DNA from: Actinomycetes bacterium
GTDB lineage: Bacteria > Actinomycetota > Actinomycetes > Streptosporangiales > Streptosporangiaceae
Length of the DNA stretch: 36,348 nt
Assembly: GCA_025964615.1 (NCBI GenBank)
Contig: JAOPYM010000026.1
Coordinates: forward strand, 1-36,348
Reading direction: 5' to 3'
Position 1 is the first letter of the stretch; the number at the start of each line of letters is the position of its first letter. The notes beneath the pieces were generated by a model, which did not search any database, was not told where the DNA came from, and worked only from the letters and a program-made list of their open reading frames with translations. This document shows positions 23,666-31,685 of this stretch, in pieces. Both the position numbers and the translations under genes were made by a program.

Positions 23666-25047
23666 GCCAGGCAACACCCGCCGGTGAACTGGGCAGGGTT
23701 CACTTCATCGCCATCGGCGGAGCGGGCATGTCCGGGATCGCGCGCATCATGCTCAGACGCGGCATCGAGGTCTCCGGCAGCGACGCCCGCGACTCCGAGC
23801 TGCTGACCCAGCTCGGCGAGCTGGGCGCCAAGGTCTTCGTCGGCCACGACGCCGGGCACCTCGCGGACGCCGACACCGTCGTGGTCTCCTCCGCCATCAG
23901 GGAGGGCAACCCGGAGCTGGCCGCAGCCCGCGAGCGCGGGCTCCGGGTCCTGCACCGGTCCGAAGCGCTCGCGGCCCTGATGGCAGGGCGGCGAGCGGTG
24001 GCGGTGGCGGGCACGCACGGCAAGACCACCACGACGTCGATGCTGACCGTCGCCCTGCAGCACGCCGGGGCCGACCCGTCCTACTGCATCGGCGGCCAGC
24101 TGGTCACGACCGGCCTCGGCGCCGACGAGGGCACTGGTGATGTGTTCCTCGCCGAGGCGGACGAGAGCGACGGCTCGTTCCTGCGCTACACCCCGTACCT
24201 CGCGATCGTCACCAACGTGGAGGCCGACCACCTCGACAACTACGGTGGCTTCGAGAAGATCAAGGACAACTTCGCCGCCTTCGTGGACCGGATCGAGCCG
24301 GGCGGGATCCTGGTGGCCGGGATCGACGATCCGGTCGCGAGGGAACTGGCCGCGGCGGCAGCCGCCCGGGGCGTGACGGTGCGCACCTACGGTGAGGCCG
24401 CCGATGCCGATCTGCGGGTGACCGGCTTCACCCCACGCGGGCTCGGCTCCAGCTTCGAGATCGACGGTCTCGGCCGGGTCGAGCTGACGGTGCCGGGCAG
24501 GCACAACGCGCTGAACGCCACGGCGGCGGTCGCCGCGGCGCTCGCCCTCGGCAACGACTTCACGGCGGTACGGGACGGGCTCGCCATGTTCGGCGGCGCG
24601 ATGCGGCGGCTCGAGCTCAAGGGCGAGGTCGCAGGGGTGCAGGTCTTCGACAGCTACGCCCACCACCCGACCGAGCTGACCGCCGATCTGGAGGCCACCC
24701 GCGACTACGCCGGGGAGCGTGGCCGGATCGTGGCGGTCTTCCAGCCGCACCTCTACAGCCGGACCCGGTTCTTCGCGGCCGAGTTCGGGATGGCCCTGGG
24801 CCTCGCGGACGTCGCGGTGGTCCTTGACGTGTACGGCGCCCGGGAGGACCCCGAACCCGGGGTGACCGGGCAGCTGATCGCCGATGCCGTCCCGGCCGGG
24901 ACCACGCAGGTGGTCTACGAACCGGACCTCGGCGCGGTCCCGGCCCGGGTGGCGTCGCTGACCCGGCCCGGTGACATCGTGATAACCCTCGGCGCCGGCG
25001 ATGTGACGAAGCTCGGCCCGCTCATCCTGGAGCGGCTGGGAACCTGA
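23662..25047 (+). CDS. murC: UDP-MurNAc:L-alanine ligase MurC
   Basis: A 461-residue Mur ligase that adds the first stem residue, L-alanine. The N-terminal loop is [13 protein letters not shown], the P-loop is [10 protein letters not shown] (Lys121), the Mg segment is [11 protein letters not shown], and [10 protein letters not shown] and [10 protein letters not shown] are C-terminal motifs. It lies between murG and ftsQ, as in mycobacteria and, to my memory, unlike Streptomyces. The start overlaps the murG stop. A CCGGC-CC-GCCGG inverted repeat follows in the 56 bases before ftsQ, without a T-run. Confidence 0.97.
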   Translation: MSQATPAGELGRVHFIAIGGAGMSGIARIMLRRGIEVSGSDARDSELLTQLGELGAKVFVGHDAGHLADADTVVVSSAIREGNPELAAARERGLRVLHRSEALAALMAGRRAVAVAGTHGKTTTTSMLTVALQHAGADPSYCIGGQLVTTGLGADEGTGDVFLAEADESDGSFLRYTPYLAIVTNVEADHLDNYGGFEKIKDNFAAFVDRIEPGGILVAGIDDPVARELAAAAAARGVTVRTYGEAADADLRVTGFTPRGLGSSFEIDGLGRVELTVPGRHNALNATAAVAAALALGNDFTAVRDGLAMFGGAMRRLELKGEVAGVQVFDSYAHHPTELTADLEATRDYAGERGRIVAVFQPHLYSRTRFFAAEFGMALGLADVAVVLDVYGAREDPEPGVTGQLIADAVPAGTTQVVYEPDLGAVPARVASLTRPGDIVITLGAGDVTKLGPLILERLGT

Positions 25048-25103
25048 CCGTCCTCCGGCGTGGGCTCCGGCCCGCCGGGGACGACGGGGGTCATCATCTC
25101 CCT

Positions 25104-25859
25104 ATGCGAGCCGATACGACCCCAGGTCCAGCCGAGACCGGCGAGGCATCGGTGATCCCGGAGGCATCCGGGCGGCGGCACGCGAACCGGTGGAAGGTGC
25201 TGTTCGTCTCCTTCCTGGTGGCAGGGCTCCTCGGCGCGGCGGCCTGGGTGCTGCTCGGGTCGCGCCTGCTCGTCGTCCGGCACGTTGAGGTGGCGGGGAC
25301 GCATCTGCTGCCGAATGACCGGGTCGTCGCGATCGGACGGGTGCATCTGGGACTGCCGATGATCCGCCTCGACACCGGCGCCGTACGGGACCGGGTGGAG
25401 GGTATCCAGGAGGTCGAGTCCGCACGGGTGGAACTGCACTGGCCGGGGACCGTGCGGATCGTGGTGGTCGAACGGACGCCGGTGGTGGTCGTGGCGCGGG
25501 CCGGGCGGTTCGACGAAATGGATCGCTTCGGGGTGACCGTTCTCACGGTCGGCACGGCCCCCCCCGGCCTGCCGACCCTGGTGGTGGCCGATCCAGGGCC
25601 CGCCGATCCTGCGACCGGAGCCGCGCTGGCGGCCTGGCGGAGCCTCCCGAACCGGCTCACCCGGCGGCTGACCGCCATCGAGGCCCCGACCGTCGAGTCG
25701 ATCACGCTGCGGCTGTCCGGCGGGAAGTCAGTCGTGTGGGGCGCGCCGGAGCGGGCCGCGGAGAAGATCCGGCTCATTGACGCGTTGCTGTCCACCCCTG
25801 CGGGCCGCGCCGCCCGCACCATTGATGTGAGTTCTCCCGAAGTGGTCACGACCCAATGA
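25104..25859 (+). CDS. ftsQ: Cell division protein FtsQ
   Basis: A 251-residue bitopic membrane protein. It has a cytoplasmic tail of about 30 residues and a membrane helix at about 32-52. A POTRA domain (VRHVEVAGTHLLP to VERTPVVVV, about 56-125) and the FtsQ/DivIB beta domain follow. FtsQ forms the FtsQ-L-B complex that licenses septal synthesis. The ATG at 25104 has only a weak ribosome site. It is the last gene before the ftsZ control region. Confidence 0.94.
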   Translation: MRADTTPGPAETGEASVIPEASGRRHANRWKVLFVSFLVAGLLGAAAWVLLGSRLLVVRHVEVAGTHLLPNDRVVAIGRVHLGLPMIRLDTGAVRDRVEGIQEVESARVELHWPGTVRIVVVERTPVVVVARAGRFDEMDRFGVTVLTVGTAPPGLPTLVVADPGPADPATGAALAAWRSLPNRLTRRLTAIEAPTVESITLRLSGGKSVVWGAPERAAEKIRLIDALLSTPAGRAARTIDVSSPEVVTTQ

Positions 25860-25975
25860 GCAGGTCCGTGTGTCGTCACCGCGTGCTGGGCACTCCGATA
25901 CGGCAGGCTGGGTCCCGTACAGCCAGGGGAGGGGTGGCCGAATCCGACACGCCGGTTCAGTTCGGGGCGGGTTAG

Positions 25976-26004
25976 TTGACCCTACCGGGGGACGCCCCTA
26001 CTGT
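25976..26004 (+). promoter_or_regulatory. Strong promoter upstream of ftsZ
   Basis: TTGACC (25976-25981) and TACTGT (25999-26004) are exactly 17 bases apart, a near-ideal housekeeping promoter. Initiation near 26011 would give a leader of about 160 bases that contains the CCTCAGGTTGA repeats and the large palindrome. A GACAC core, the short motif bound by WhiA, lies at 25946-25950; one five-base match is weak evidence. Confidence 0.65.
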
Positions 26005-26014
26005 CCGTATCAGC

Positions 26015-26050
26015 CCTCAGGTTGACATAACTGTAAGCCTCAGGTTGAGG
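26015..26050 (+). promoter_or_regulatory. Repeated CCTCAGGTTGA element in the ftsQ-ftsZ gap
   Basis: CCTCAGGTTGA occurs at 26015-26025 and 26038-26048, 23 bp apart. The second copy extends to CCTCA-GGT-TGAGG, an inverted repeat. A TTGACATAACTGTAAG block lies between them. From memory, similar TTGACATAAC/CCTCAA sequences precede ftsZ in many actinobacteria. The function is not established here; a second promoter or an operator are both possible. Confidence 0.5.
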
Positions 26051-26082
26051 GTGAGGGTTTCGGCGGTTTCCGGATCCCGCCT

Positions 26083-26088
26083 TATAAG
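26083..26088 (+). promoter_or_regulatory. Candidate proximal -10 box for ftsZ
   Basis: TATAAG within CCTTATAAGTG is the most AT-rich hexamer in the gap. Initiation near 26095 would leave a leader of about 75 bases that still contains the palindrome at 26108-26133. No good -35 box is visible. Confidence 0.35.
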
Positions 26089-26107
26089 TGCAGATCAGCA
26101 ATACCAG

Positions 26108-26133
26108 CGGTACCGGTGTTCACACTGGTACCG
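26108..26133. promoter_or_regulatory. Palindrome in the ftsZ leader
   Basis: CGGTACCGGTGT and ACACTGGTACCG are inverted around a two-base centre (TC). The 12 pairs include one G-T. As DNA it could be an operator of a dimeric regulator; as RNA it would be a strong hairpin 36 bases before the ftsZ start. There is no T-run after it. Confidence 0.6.
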
Positions 26134-26169
26134 GCCGGTTGGACAGAGCGAGCGGAAAGGCCCCTCGTC

Positions 26170-27555
26170 GTGGCAGCACCGCAGAACTACCTCGCGGTCA
26201 TCAAGGTCGTCGGCATCGGCGGCGGCGGCGTCAATGCCGTCAACCGGATGATCGAAGAGGGTCTCAAGGGCGTCGAGTTCATTGCGATCAACACCGATGC
26301 CCAGGCGCTGCTGATGAGCGACGCCGACGTCAAGCTGGACGTCGGCCGGGAACTCACCCGCGGGCTCGGTGCCGGTGCCAACCCGGATGTGGGCCGCAAG
26401 GCTGCCGAGGACCACCGCGAGGAGATCGAGGAGGTCCTCAAGGGGGCCGACATGGTCTTCGTCACCGCGGGTGAGGGCGGTGGAACCGGTACCGGCGGAG
26501 CGCCCGTGGTCGCGAACATCGCACGCTCACTCGGTGCCCTCACCATCGGTGTGGTGACCCGTCCCTTCAGTTTCGAGGGCAAGCGCCGCGCCATGCAGGC
26601 CGAGGCCGGGATAGAGACCCTGCGCGACGAGGTCGATACCCTCATCGTGATCCCCAACGACCGGCTGCTGTCGATCTCCGACCGGCAGGTCAGCGTGCTC
26701 GACGCCTTCAAGGCGGCCGACCAGGTGCTCCTGTCCGGTGTGCAGGGCATCACCGACCTGATCACCACGCCCGGGCTGATCAACCTCGACTTCGCCGACG
26801 TCAAGTCGGTCATGTCCGGTGCGGGTTCGGCGCTCATGGGCATCGGTTCCGCGCGCGGCGACGACCGCAGCGTGGCTGCGGCCGAGATGGCGATCTCCAG
26901 CCCGCTCCTCGAGGCGAGCATCGACGGCGCGCACGGGGTGCTGCTGTCCATCTCGGGCGGCTCGGACCTGGGCCTGTTCGAAATCAACGAGGCCGCCCAG
27001 CTGGTGTCCAACGCGGCGGCTCCGGATGCCAACATCATCTTTGGTGCGGTCATCGACGACGCGCTTGGCGACGAGGTGCGGGTCACCGTCATCGCTGCGG
27101 GCTTCGATGAGGGACCCGTCAAGCCGGCCCTCGAGCCGGAGCGGCGTGCCGTACCTCCGCCCGCGCGTCCCGTACCTCCGCCACCACGGCCCGCGACCAC
27201 CTCGCCGGTCGGCACCTCGTTCGGCACTCCCGTGGCGCAGTCCCTGGTGTCAGAGTCCGCCGCCCGTCCGGTGCCGGTCGCCCAGGTGATCGAGACCCCG
27301 GTCGTGGAGACCGTCCCGATCGCCGAGCCGGTGGGACGCGAGACCGAACCGGCTGTGGGCCCTAAGGTGCCGCGGCCGGCGAACGAGCCGTCCGCGGCCG
27401 ACAGTGGTCACGAGGACGCGAGCCCCGAGCCCGCGTCCTCGTCCCAGGCGAGCTGGAAGGACGAGCCCGCGCCCTCCTGGAAGGAGCAGGCGCGTCGCCG
27501 CCCGGTCGTGTTCGACGAGGATGACGACCTCGACGTCCCCGATTTCCTGAAGTAG
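26170..27555 (+). CDS. ftsZ: Cell division protein FtsZ
   Basis: A 461-residue tubulin-like GTPase that forms the Z ring. GGGTGTG, the nucleotide-binding signature, is at residues 103-109. [17 protein letters not shown] opens the GTPase domain and [17 protein letters not shown] belongs to the C-terminal domain. A Pro/Glu-rich linker (about residues 320-450) leads to the C-terminal peptide [11 protein letters not shown], the SepF-binding tail. The frame is open to 26116. The GTG at 26170 gives the standard actinobacterial opening (V/M)[12 protein letters not shown] and has GGAAAGG before it. It is probably driven by its own promoters. ylmE follows after three bases. Confidence 0.98.
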   Translation: MAAPQNYLAVIKVVGIGGGGVNAVNRMIEEGLKGVEFIAINTDAQALLMSDADVKLDVGRELTRGLGAGANPDVGRKAAEDHREEIEEVLKGADMVFVTAGEGGGTGTGGAPVVANIARSLGALTIGVVTRPFSFEGKRRAMQAEAGIETLRDEVDTLIVIPNDRLLSISDRQVSVLDAFKAADQVLLSGVQGITDLITTPGLINLDFADVKSVMSGAGSALMGIGSARGDDRSVAAAEMAISSPLLEASIDGAHGVLLSISGGSDLGLFEINEAAQLVSNAAAPDANIIFGAVIDDALGDEVRVTVIAAGFDEGPVKPALEPERRAVPPPARPVPPPPRPATTSPVGTSFGTPVAQSLVSESAARPVPVAQVIETPVVETVPIAEPVGRETEPAVGPKVPRPANEPSAADSGHEDASPEPASSSQASWKDEPAPSWKEQARRRPVVFDEDDDLDVPDFLK

Positions 27556-27558
27556 GCC

Positions 27559-28254
27559 GTGCACCGCAAGGACGAACTCGCCGCCAACCTGGCGGACGTA
27601 CGGGGACGGATCGCGGTCGCCTGCGTGGCCTCGGGCCGGGACCCCGGTGATGTGACGTTGGTCGCCGTCACCAAGAACTTCCCGGCTGCGGATGTACGGC
27701 TGCTCGCCGGGCTCGGTGTGACCGAGGTCGCGGAGAACCGCGACCAGGAGGCGGGCCCTAAGGCGGCCGAGTGCGCCGATCTGCCGTTGACCTGGCACTT
27801 CGTCGGACAGTTGCAGACCAACAAGGCGCGTTCGGTCGCCTCGTACGCGGCCGTCGTCGAGTCAGTGGATCGTTCCCGCCTGGTACGCGCACTGTCCCAG
27901 GCGGCGGTGGCCGCCGGCCGGGAGCTGAGCTGCCTCATCCAGGTGGGCCTCGGCGAGGGTCAGGGCCGCGGTGGCGCGAGCCCGGCAGAGGTGCCCGCGC
28001 TGGCCACGGCCATCGCGGCGGCGCCCGCCCTGGAACTGGGCGGGATCATGGCGGTCGCGCCGCTCGGCGCCGATCCCGGACCGGCCTTCACCCGGCTGGC
28101 CGCCATCGCCGCCACCGTGCGGGCGGAACATCCGGGGGCGGTGATCCTCTCGGCCGGCATGAGCGGCGATCTGGAGCAGGCCATCGCGTGTGGCGCGACA
28201 CACGTGCGTGTCGGTACGGCGTTGCTCGGCGGCCGACTGACAATCGTCAGGTAA
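27559..28254 (+). CDS. ylmE: YggS/YlmE family PLP-binding protein
   Basis: A 231-residue alanine-racemase-fold protein that binds pyridoxal phosphate at Lys39 (VAVTKNFP). Family segments [26 protein letters not shown] and [12 protein letters not shown] are present, with the C-terminal [10 protein letters not shown] phosphate site. The family keeps PLP and amino-acid pools in balance and has no known enzymatic activity. The GTG start is three bases after the ftsZ stop. In Streptomyces a ylmD gene sits between ftsZ and ylmE; it is missing here. Confidence 0.93.
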   Translation: MHRKDELAANLADVRGRIAVACVASGRDPGDVTLVAVTKNFPAADVRLLAGLGVTEVAENRDQEAGPKAAECADLPLTWHFVGQLQTNKARSVASYAAVVESVDRSRLVRALSQAAVAAGRELSCLIQVGLGEGQGRGGASPAEVPALATAIAAAPALELGGIMAVAPLGADPGPAFTRLAAIAATVRAEHPGAVILSAGMSGDLEQAIACGATHVRVGTALLGGRLTIVR

Positions 28255-28259
28255 TGTCC

Positions 28260-28285
28260 CCCGGGAGGGGCCCATGGCCCCCGGG
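28260..28285. other. Short stem-loop between ylmE and sepF
   Basis: GGGGCC (28267-28272) and GGCCCC (28276-28281) pair around CAT, and CCC/GGG flanks could add three more pairs. It begins just after the ylmE stop. There is no T-run; it could weakly attenuate or terminate transcription, or do nothing. Confidence 0.3.
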
Positions 28286-28354
28286 TATCAGTCGGCGAGC
28301 GGCTGTCCCCCAGTACTGAGCACCAGCACTGAAGCAGAGGATGTCGGAGGGCAA

Positions 28355-28867
28355 ATGGCCAGCGCGATGCGCAAGATGGCGGTGTACCTCGGCCTCGTGG
28401 AGGACGACCGCTATGACGACGACTACGACGAGTACGACGTCTACGACGAGGACACCGCGGAGCGGCGTCGCGGCGAGGAAGAATCGGGTCAGCCCACCCG
28501 AGCAGAGGAGCCCATGGCCCGGGAGCCGGTGACACCGGTCCCGAGGCCCCGGCGGGCGACGCTCGTTCAGGAGTCCACCTCATCGGACCTTGCGCGCATC
28601 ACCACGCTTCATCCCAGGACGTACAACGAAGCACGTACTATCGGAGAGCACTTCCGTGAAGGTACTCCGGTGATCATGAACCTGACCGAGATGGTCGACA
28701 GCGACGCCAAGCGTCTGGTCGACTTCGCGGCTGGTCTCGTCTTCGGTCTTCATGGGAGCATTGAGCGTGTAACGAACAAGGTGTTCCTGCTGTCACCGGC
28801 CAACGTCGAGGTAACCGCCGAGGACAAGGCCCGGATGGCAGAACGAGGATTCTTCAACCAAAGCTGA
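28355..28867 (+). CDS. sepF: Cell division protein SepF
   Basis: A 170-residue Z-ring membrane anchor. The N-terminal [15 protein letters not shown] is an amphipathic, membrane-binding start. A very acidic Asp/Tyr/Glu linker (about residues 18-50) follows, then the SepF core from about residue 80 ([44 protein letters not shown]). It binds the FtsZ C-terminal tail and replaces FtsA, which actinobacteria lack. The frame opens at 28274, but the ATG at 28355 has GGAGGG four bases upstream and matches the family start. Confidence 0.97.
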   Translation: MASAMRKMAVYLGLVEDDRYDDDYDEYDVYDEDTAERRRGEEESGQPTRAEEPMAREPVTPVPRPRRATLVQESTSSDLARITTLHPRTYNEARTIGEHFREGTPVIMNLTEMVDSDAKRLVDFAAGLVFGLHGSIERVTNKVFLLSPANVEVTAEDKARMAERGFFNQS

Positions 28868-28888
28868 GACCCACATGCGAGAGTGTCC

Positions 28889-29179
28889 GTGACAATCGTA
28901 GTAGCCGTGCTGACGGTCGTGCTCTATCTCTTTCTCCTGTTCTTGATCGGCAGGTTGGTCCTGGAGTACGTGCAGCGTTTCGCACGGTCATGGCGGCCGA
29001 CGGGGGTGGTGCTGGTGCTGGCCGAGGCCACGTACTCGGTGACCGATCCGCCACTGAGGCTGCTCAAGCGCTTCATCCCGGACGTTCGTCTGGGTAACGT
29101 GGCGTTCGACCTCAGCTTTACGGTGCTCTTCCTTGTGGTATGGGTCTTGATCATCTTCGTTGGGAGCTGGTCCTCATGA
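28889..29179 (+). CDS. ylmG: YggT/YlmG family membrane protein
   Basis: A 96-residue protein with two membrane segments, at the N-terminus (VVAVLTVVLYLFLLFLIGRL) and the C-terminus (FTVLFLVVWVLIIFVG). Between them lies the conserved YVQRFARSWRP...YSVTDPPLRLLKRFIP loop of the YggT family. The role is unclear; in Gram-positive bacteria it is linked to division and in plastids to nucleoid distribution. I prefer the GTG at 28889 because GAGAG lies five bases upstream; the GTG at 28883 would add two residues. Confidence 0.92.
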   Translation: MTIVVAVLTVVLYLFLLFLIGRLVLEYVQRFARSWRPTGVVLVLAEATYSVTDPPLRLLKRFIPDVRLGNVAFDLSFTVLFLVVWVLIIFVGSWSS

Positions 29180-29189
29180 TCATCTTCGT
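29148..29189 (+). repeat. 13-bp direct repeat across the ylmG stop
   Basis: TGATCATCTTCGT occurs at 29148-29160, inside the last membrane helix codons, and again at 29177-29189, starting on the TGA stop codon. Confidence 0.8.
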
Positions 29190-29207
29190 GTACAGGCTCT
29201 GATCGGA

Positions 29208-29213
29208 TACCGT
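29208..29213 (+). promoter_or_regulatory. Candidate -10 box before divIVA
   Basis: TACCGT lies 38 bases before the divIVA start, in a gap of 71 bases that is AT-richer than its surroundings. TACAGA at 29221 is a second option. No strong -35 box is seen. Confidence 0.25.
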
Positions 29214-29250
29214 CCTTTGGTACAGACTCCAAGCGCGCCAAGGAGACAAC

Positions 29251-30147
29251 ATGCCGCTGACACCTGCGGATGTGCGAAACAAGCAGTTCAGTACGACCCG
29301 GCTGAGGCCGGGCTACGACGAAGAGGAGGTCGACGCCTTCCTCGACGAGGTCGAGGCTGAGCTTGACCGGTTGATACAGGAGAACGAGGAGCTGCGGGCC
29401 AAGCTGGCAGAGTGCCTGCGCGGCAAGGTTCCGCAGATGGCCGCTCCCATCGTTGAGCCCAAGCCCGAGCTGGCCCCCATGCCCGAGCCCATGCGGCCCG
29501 AGCCGCAGCCCCAGCCCGAGCCCGTCGTCAGCCTCGGCATGTCGCCGAGCGGCGAGGACAACATGGACACCGCCGCGCGCGTACTGGCGCTGGCGCAGCA
29601 GACCGCCGACCAGGCGATCGCCGACGCACGCCGGGAGGCCGACGAGACACTCGGCCGTGCCCGCCGTGAGGCCGAGGACATCCTCGGGAAGGCCCGCCGC
29701 CAGGCCGACCAGATCGTCAGTGACGCCAGGTCCCGCGCCGAGCAGCTCGACCGCGACGCCCAGGACCGGCACCGCCAGGTGATGGGCTCGCTCGTGCAGC
29801 AGCGCGAGGACCTCGAGCGCGACGTCGACAACCTGCGAGCCTTCGAGCGTGAGTACCGGACCCGGTTGAAGGCCTACCTGGAGGGTCAGCTCCGCGACCT
29901 TGAGGCGGGTACGACCGAGGCCGGCGCCTTCCCCAAGGGCGTCACCACCACCGGTCCCCAACCGGCGGTGCAGGCTCCGATCACACACGTCGACACCCGC
30001 AACGGGCAGCAGGGACCCGTGCCGGCCGTGCCGGGACCGCCTCCGTTCGCGCCCCCGGTCGAGCCTGCCCAGCACTCGCAGCACGCGCAGCACTCCGCGA
30101 CCGGTGCGTTCCACGCGGTGGAGACCCCGCCGCACGAGCGGCGCTAG
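29251..30147 (+). CDS. divIVA: Polar growth protein DivIVA / Wag31
   Basis: A 298-residue coiled-coil protein that marks curved membrane at cell poles and recruits the wall-elongation machinery. The N-terminal DivIVA domain (MPLTPADVRNKQFSTTRLRPGYDEEEVDAFL) holds the membrane-binding residues and the first coiled coil, to about residue 56. A Pro/Glu/Gln linker (about 66-95) separates it from a long second coiled coil at about 105-215. A disordered Pro-rich tail ends the protein. A strong AAGGAG site precedes the ATG. It is the last gene of the ylm block. Confidence 0.97.
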   Translation: MPLTPADVRNKQFSTTRLRPGYDEEEVDAFLDEVEAELDRLIQENEELRAKLAECLRGKVPQMAAPIVEPKPELAPMPEPMRPEPQPQPEPVVSLGMSPSGEDNMDTAARVLALAQQTADQAIADARREADETLGRARREAEDILGKARRQADQIVSDARSRAEQLDRDAQDRHRQVMGSLVQQREDLERDVDNLRAFEREYRTRLKAYLEGQLRDLEAGTTEAGAFPKGVTTTGPQPAVQAPITHVDTRNGQQGPVPAVPGPPPFAPPVEPAQHSQHAQHSATGAFHAVETPPHERR

Positions 30148-30200
30148 TACCGATCGTGCGAGCTGGTGCTGTGGTGCACACGGACGATGGCCGCAGGCGA

Positions 30201-30256
30201 TAGTCTCGGGGCGTCCGTTGTGCCGCAGGCCGCCGGTGGTGGGCCCTGACGGCCCA
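30201..30256 (+). promoter_or_regulatory. Candidate -10 box and hairpin before the membrane protein gene
   Basis: In the 162-base gap after divIVA, TAGTCT (30201-30206) fits TANNNT but lacks a good -35 box. Downstream, TGGGCC (30240-30245) and GGCCCA (30251-30256) pair around five bases, within a larger GCCGCC/GGCGGC bracket. The hairpin may end the divIVA transcript or lie in the leader of the next gene. Confidence 0.3.
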
Positions 30257-30309
30257 TCCCGCCGGTGGCGGCGCCGGGTGCTCGTGCGACCGGTAGAGGG
30301 AGAGACCCT

Positions 30310-31665
30310 GTGATCATCCTGAGTGGCGTGCTCGTCGTCCTCGCCATCGGCCTGCTCATCGCGGGCATTCTGGCCGGGGCGAGCGGAGTCGCGGGTATCG
30401 AGGGGCTTCAGCTGATCTACATCTCGATCGGGGTCAGTATCGTCTCGGCGCTCTGCCTGCTCATCGGGGTGATCATCCGCCGCAAGGAGATCTTCGGGAG
30501 CGCAGGGGCGGTATCGGCGCGGGCCAAGGGGCCGAAGCCCGTCAAGCCGGGCAAGGTCGCACGGCAGGCGAAGGCTGCGGTCGAGCCGCTGGAGGAGGAG
30601 GCATTCTCCATCGCCTCCCAGCCGCTGGAGGTACCCCTTGACTCTCCCGTCTTCGTCGTACGCGGCCGCAAGCGCTACCACCTGGAGAGCTGCAGGCAGC
30701 TCGCCGGGCGGGACAAGGAGGACCTCACCTACGAGGAGGCCCTGGAAGAGGGCTTCAGCCCGTGTACGGCCTGCCTGCCCGACACCGCACTCGCGGCGCG
30801 CGCAGCGATGTCGGCAGGCGAGCCCGCAGCGGCCGATGATCTTTCAGAGGGCCAGTCTCCGGTGATCGCGGGCGGGCTGTCCCGCTCCGCCGCCGCCTCC
30901 CAGCCCGGCGCGTTCGGCACCCGTACTCCCGAATGGGATCTCCCGCCGGTACAGAGCGGCTTCGAGGCGCCCGTGGCCTTCGCCCCCGAGGAGCAAGACC
31001 CGGTCGGCGGCGTACCGGCCCCCGCGGCCCCATGGGAGGTGCCGTCGTGGGGCAGGTCCCCGCTGACGGACCCGATCCCCGAGGCCGCACCGGTGGAGGA
31101 GCCCGCCACGGCGGAACTCTCGGCCGTCCCGGGGAGCTTCGATCAGGAACTGTCCTGGGAGGTTGTGCCACCACGGCACTCCGAGCCAGAACCCGAGCAT
31201 GAACCCGCGATCGTGGATTTCCGCTCAGCCGAAACCGAGACCGAGACCGAGACCGAGACCGGGACCGAGGTGGAGATCGTCCCTGTCGCCGAGGTCGAGG
31301 CGGAGGTCGAGACCGAGGTCGAAGCTGAAGGCGACCCGTTGGGCGCGGAAGCCTGGCCAGAGCCGGTCGAAACGCCTGCACCCGAACCCGAGCCGGCGCA
31401 TGCTGAGACGGCGGAGTTCGAACCCGAGCGGGCAGTGGACGAGACCGTTCCCGCAGCGGCGGCACAGGTGCCCACGGAGACCGGCGCCCCGCGAGTACGC
31501 ATCCTGAGCGGGACCAAGCGCTATCACCGCCCCGACTGTGCCCTCATCGAGGACATCGGCGAGGAGGCGGAAGACCTGGAGACCCTGTCCCGCGACGAGG
31601 CCAAGGAGCGGGGCTGCACCCCGTGCCTGGTCTGCCAGCCCGACAAGGAGCCCAGCCTCGGCTGA
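30310..31665 (+). CDS. Membrane protein with two Ada-like H-x3-C...C-x2-C modules, function unknown
   Basis: A 451-residue protein that I do not recognise as a named family. Two membrane helices (about 2-22 and 34-56) are followed by a basic stretch. Module 1 contains KRYHLESC...PCTAC, with H124, C128, C152 and C155. A disordered acidic Pro/Glu region of about 240 residues follows, including an ET repeat. Module 2 contains KRYHRPDC...PCLVC, with H406, C410, C439 and C442, at the C-terminus. Each module has the H-C-C-C pattern of a zinc site and resembles the Ada metal-binding fold. The GTG at 30310 follows GAGGGAGAGA; the open frame starts 15 codons earlier. It lies just after divIVA and may act near the pole, but that is only context. 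Confidence 0.8.
   Translation: MIILSGVLVVLAIGLLIAGILAGASGVAGIEGLQLIYISIGVSIVSALCLLIGVIIRRKEIFGSAGAVSARAKGPKPVKPGKVARQAKAAVEPLEEEAFSIASQPLEVPLDSPVFVVRGRKRYHLESCRQLAGRDKEDLTYEEALEEGFSPCTACLPDTALAARAAMSAGEPAAADDLSEGQSPVIAGGLSRSAAASQPGAFGTRTPEWDLPPVQSGFEAPVAFAPEEQDPVGGVPAPAAPWEVPSWGRSPLTDPIPEAAPVEEPATAELSAVPGSFDQELSWEVVPPRHSEPEPEHEPAIVDFRSAETETETETETGTEVEIVPVAEVEAEVETEVEAEGDPLGAEAWPEPVETPAPEPEPAHAETAEFEPERAVDETVPAAAAQVPTETGAPRVRILSGTKRYHRPDCALIEDIGEEAEDLETLSRDEAKERGCTPCLVCQPDKEPSLG
31231..31266 (+). repeat. Six 6-bp repeats (GAGACC type) inside the membrane protein gene
   Basis: GAAACC, GAGACC four times and GGGACC lie in frame and encode a Glu-Thr run (last pair Gly-Thr). The tract could change length by slippage without shifting the frame. 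Confidence 0.9.
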
Positions 31666-31685
31666 GGCCACCGGACGAGGGACCG

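Noticed and set aside
25048-25103. CCGGC-CC-GCCGG inverted repeat after murC
   Set aside because: A two-base loop, no T-run and a short stem make a terminator call too weak.
28397-28460. GAC/TAC-rich tract in sepF considered as a repeat element
   Set aside because: It encodes the acidic linker normal for actinobacterial SepF.
31201-31470. Tandem and acidic repeats considered as a CRISPR-like or VNTR array
   Set aside because: No spacers, and the repeats are in-frame codons for Glu-Thr and Glu-Val within one gene.
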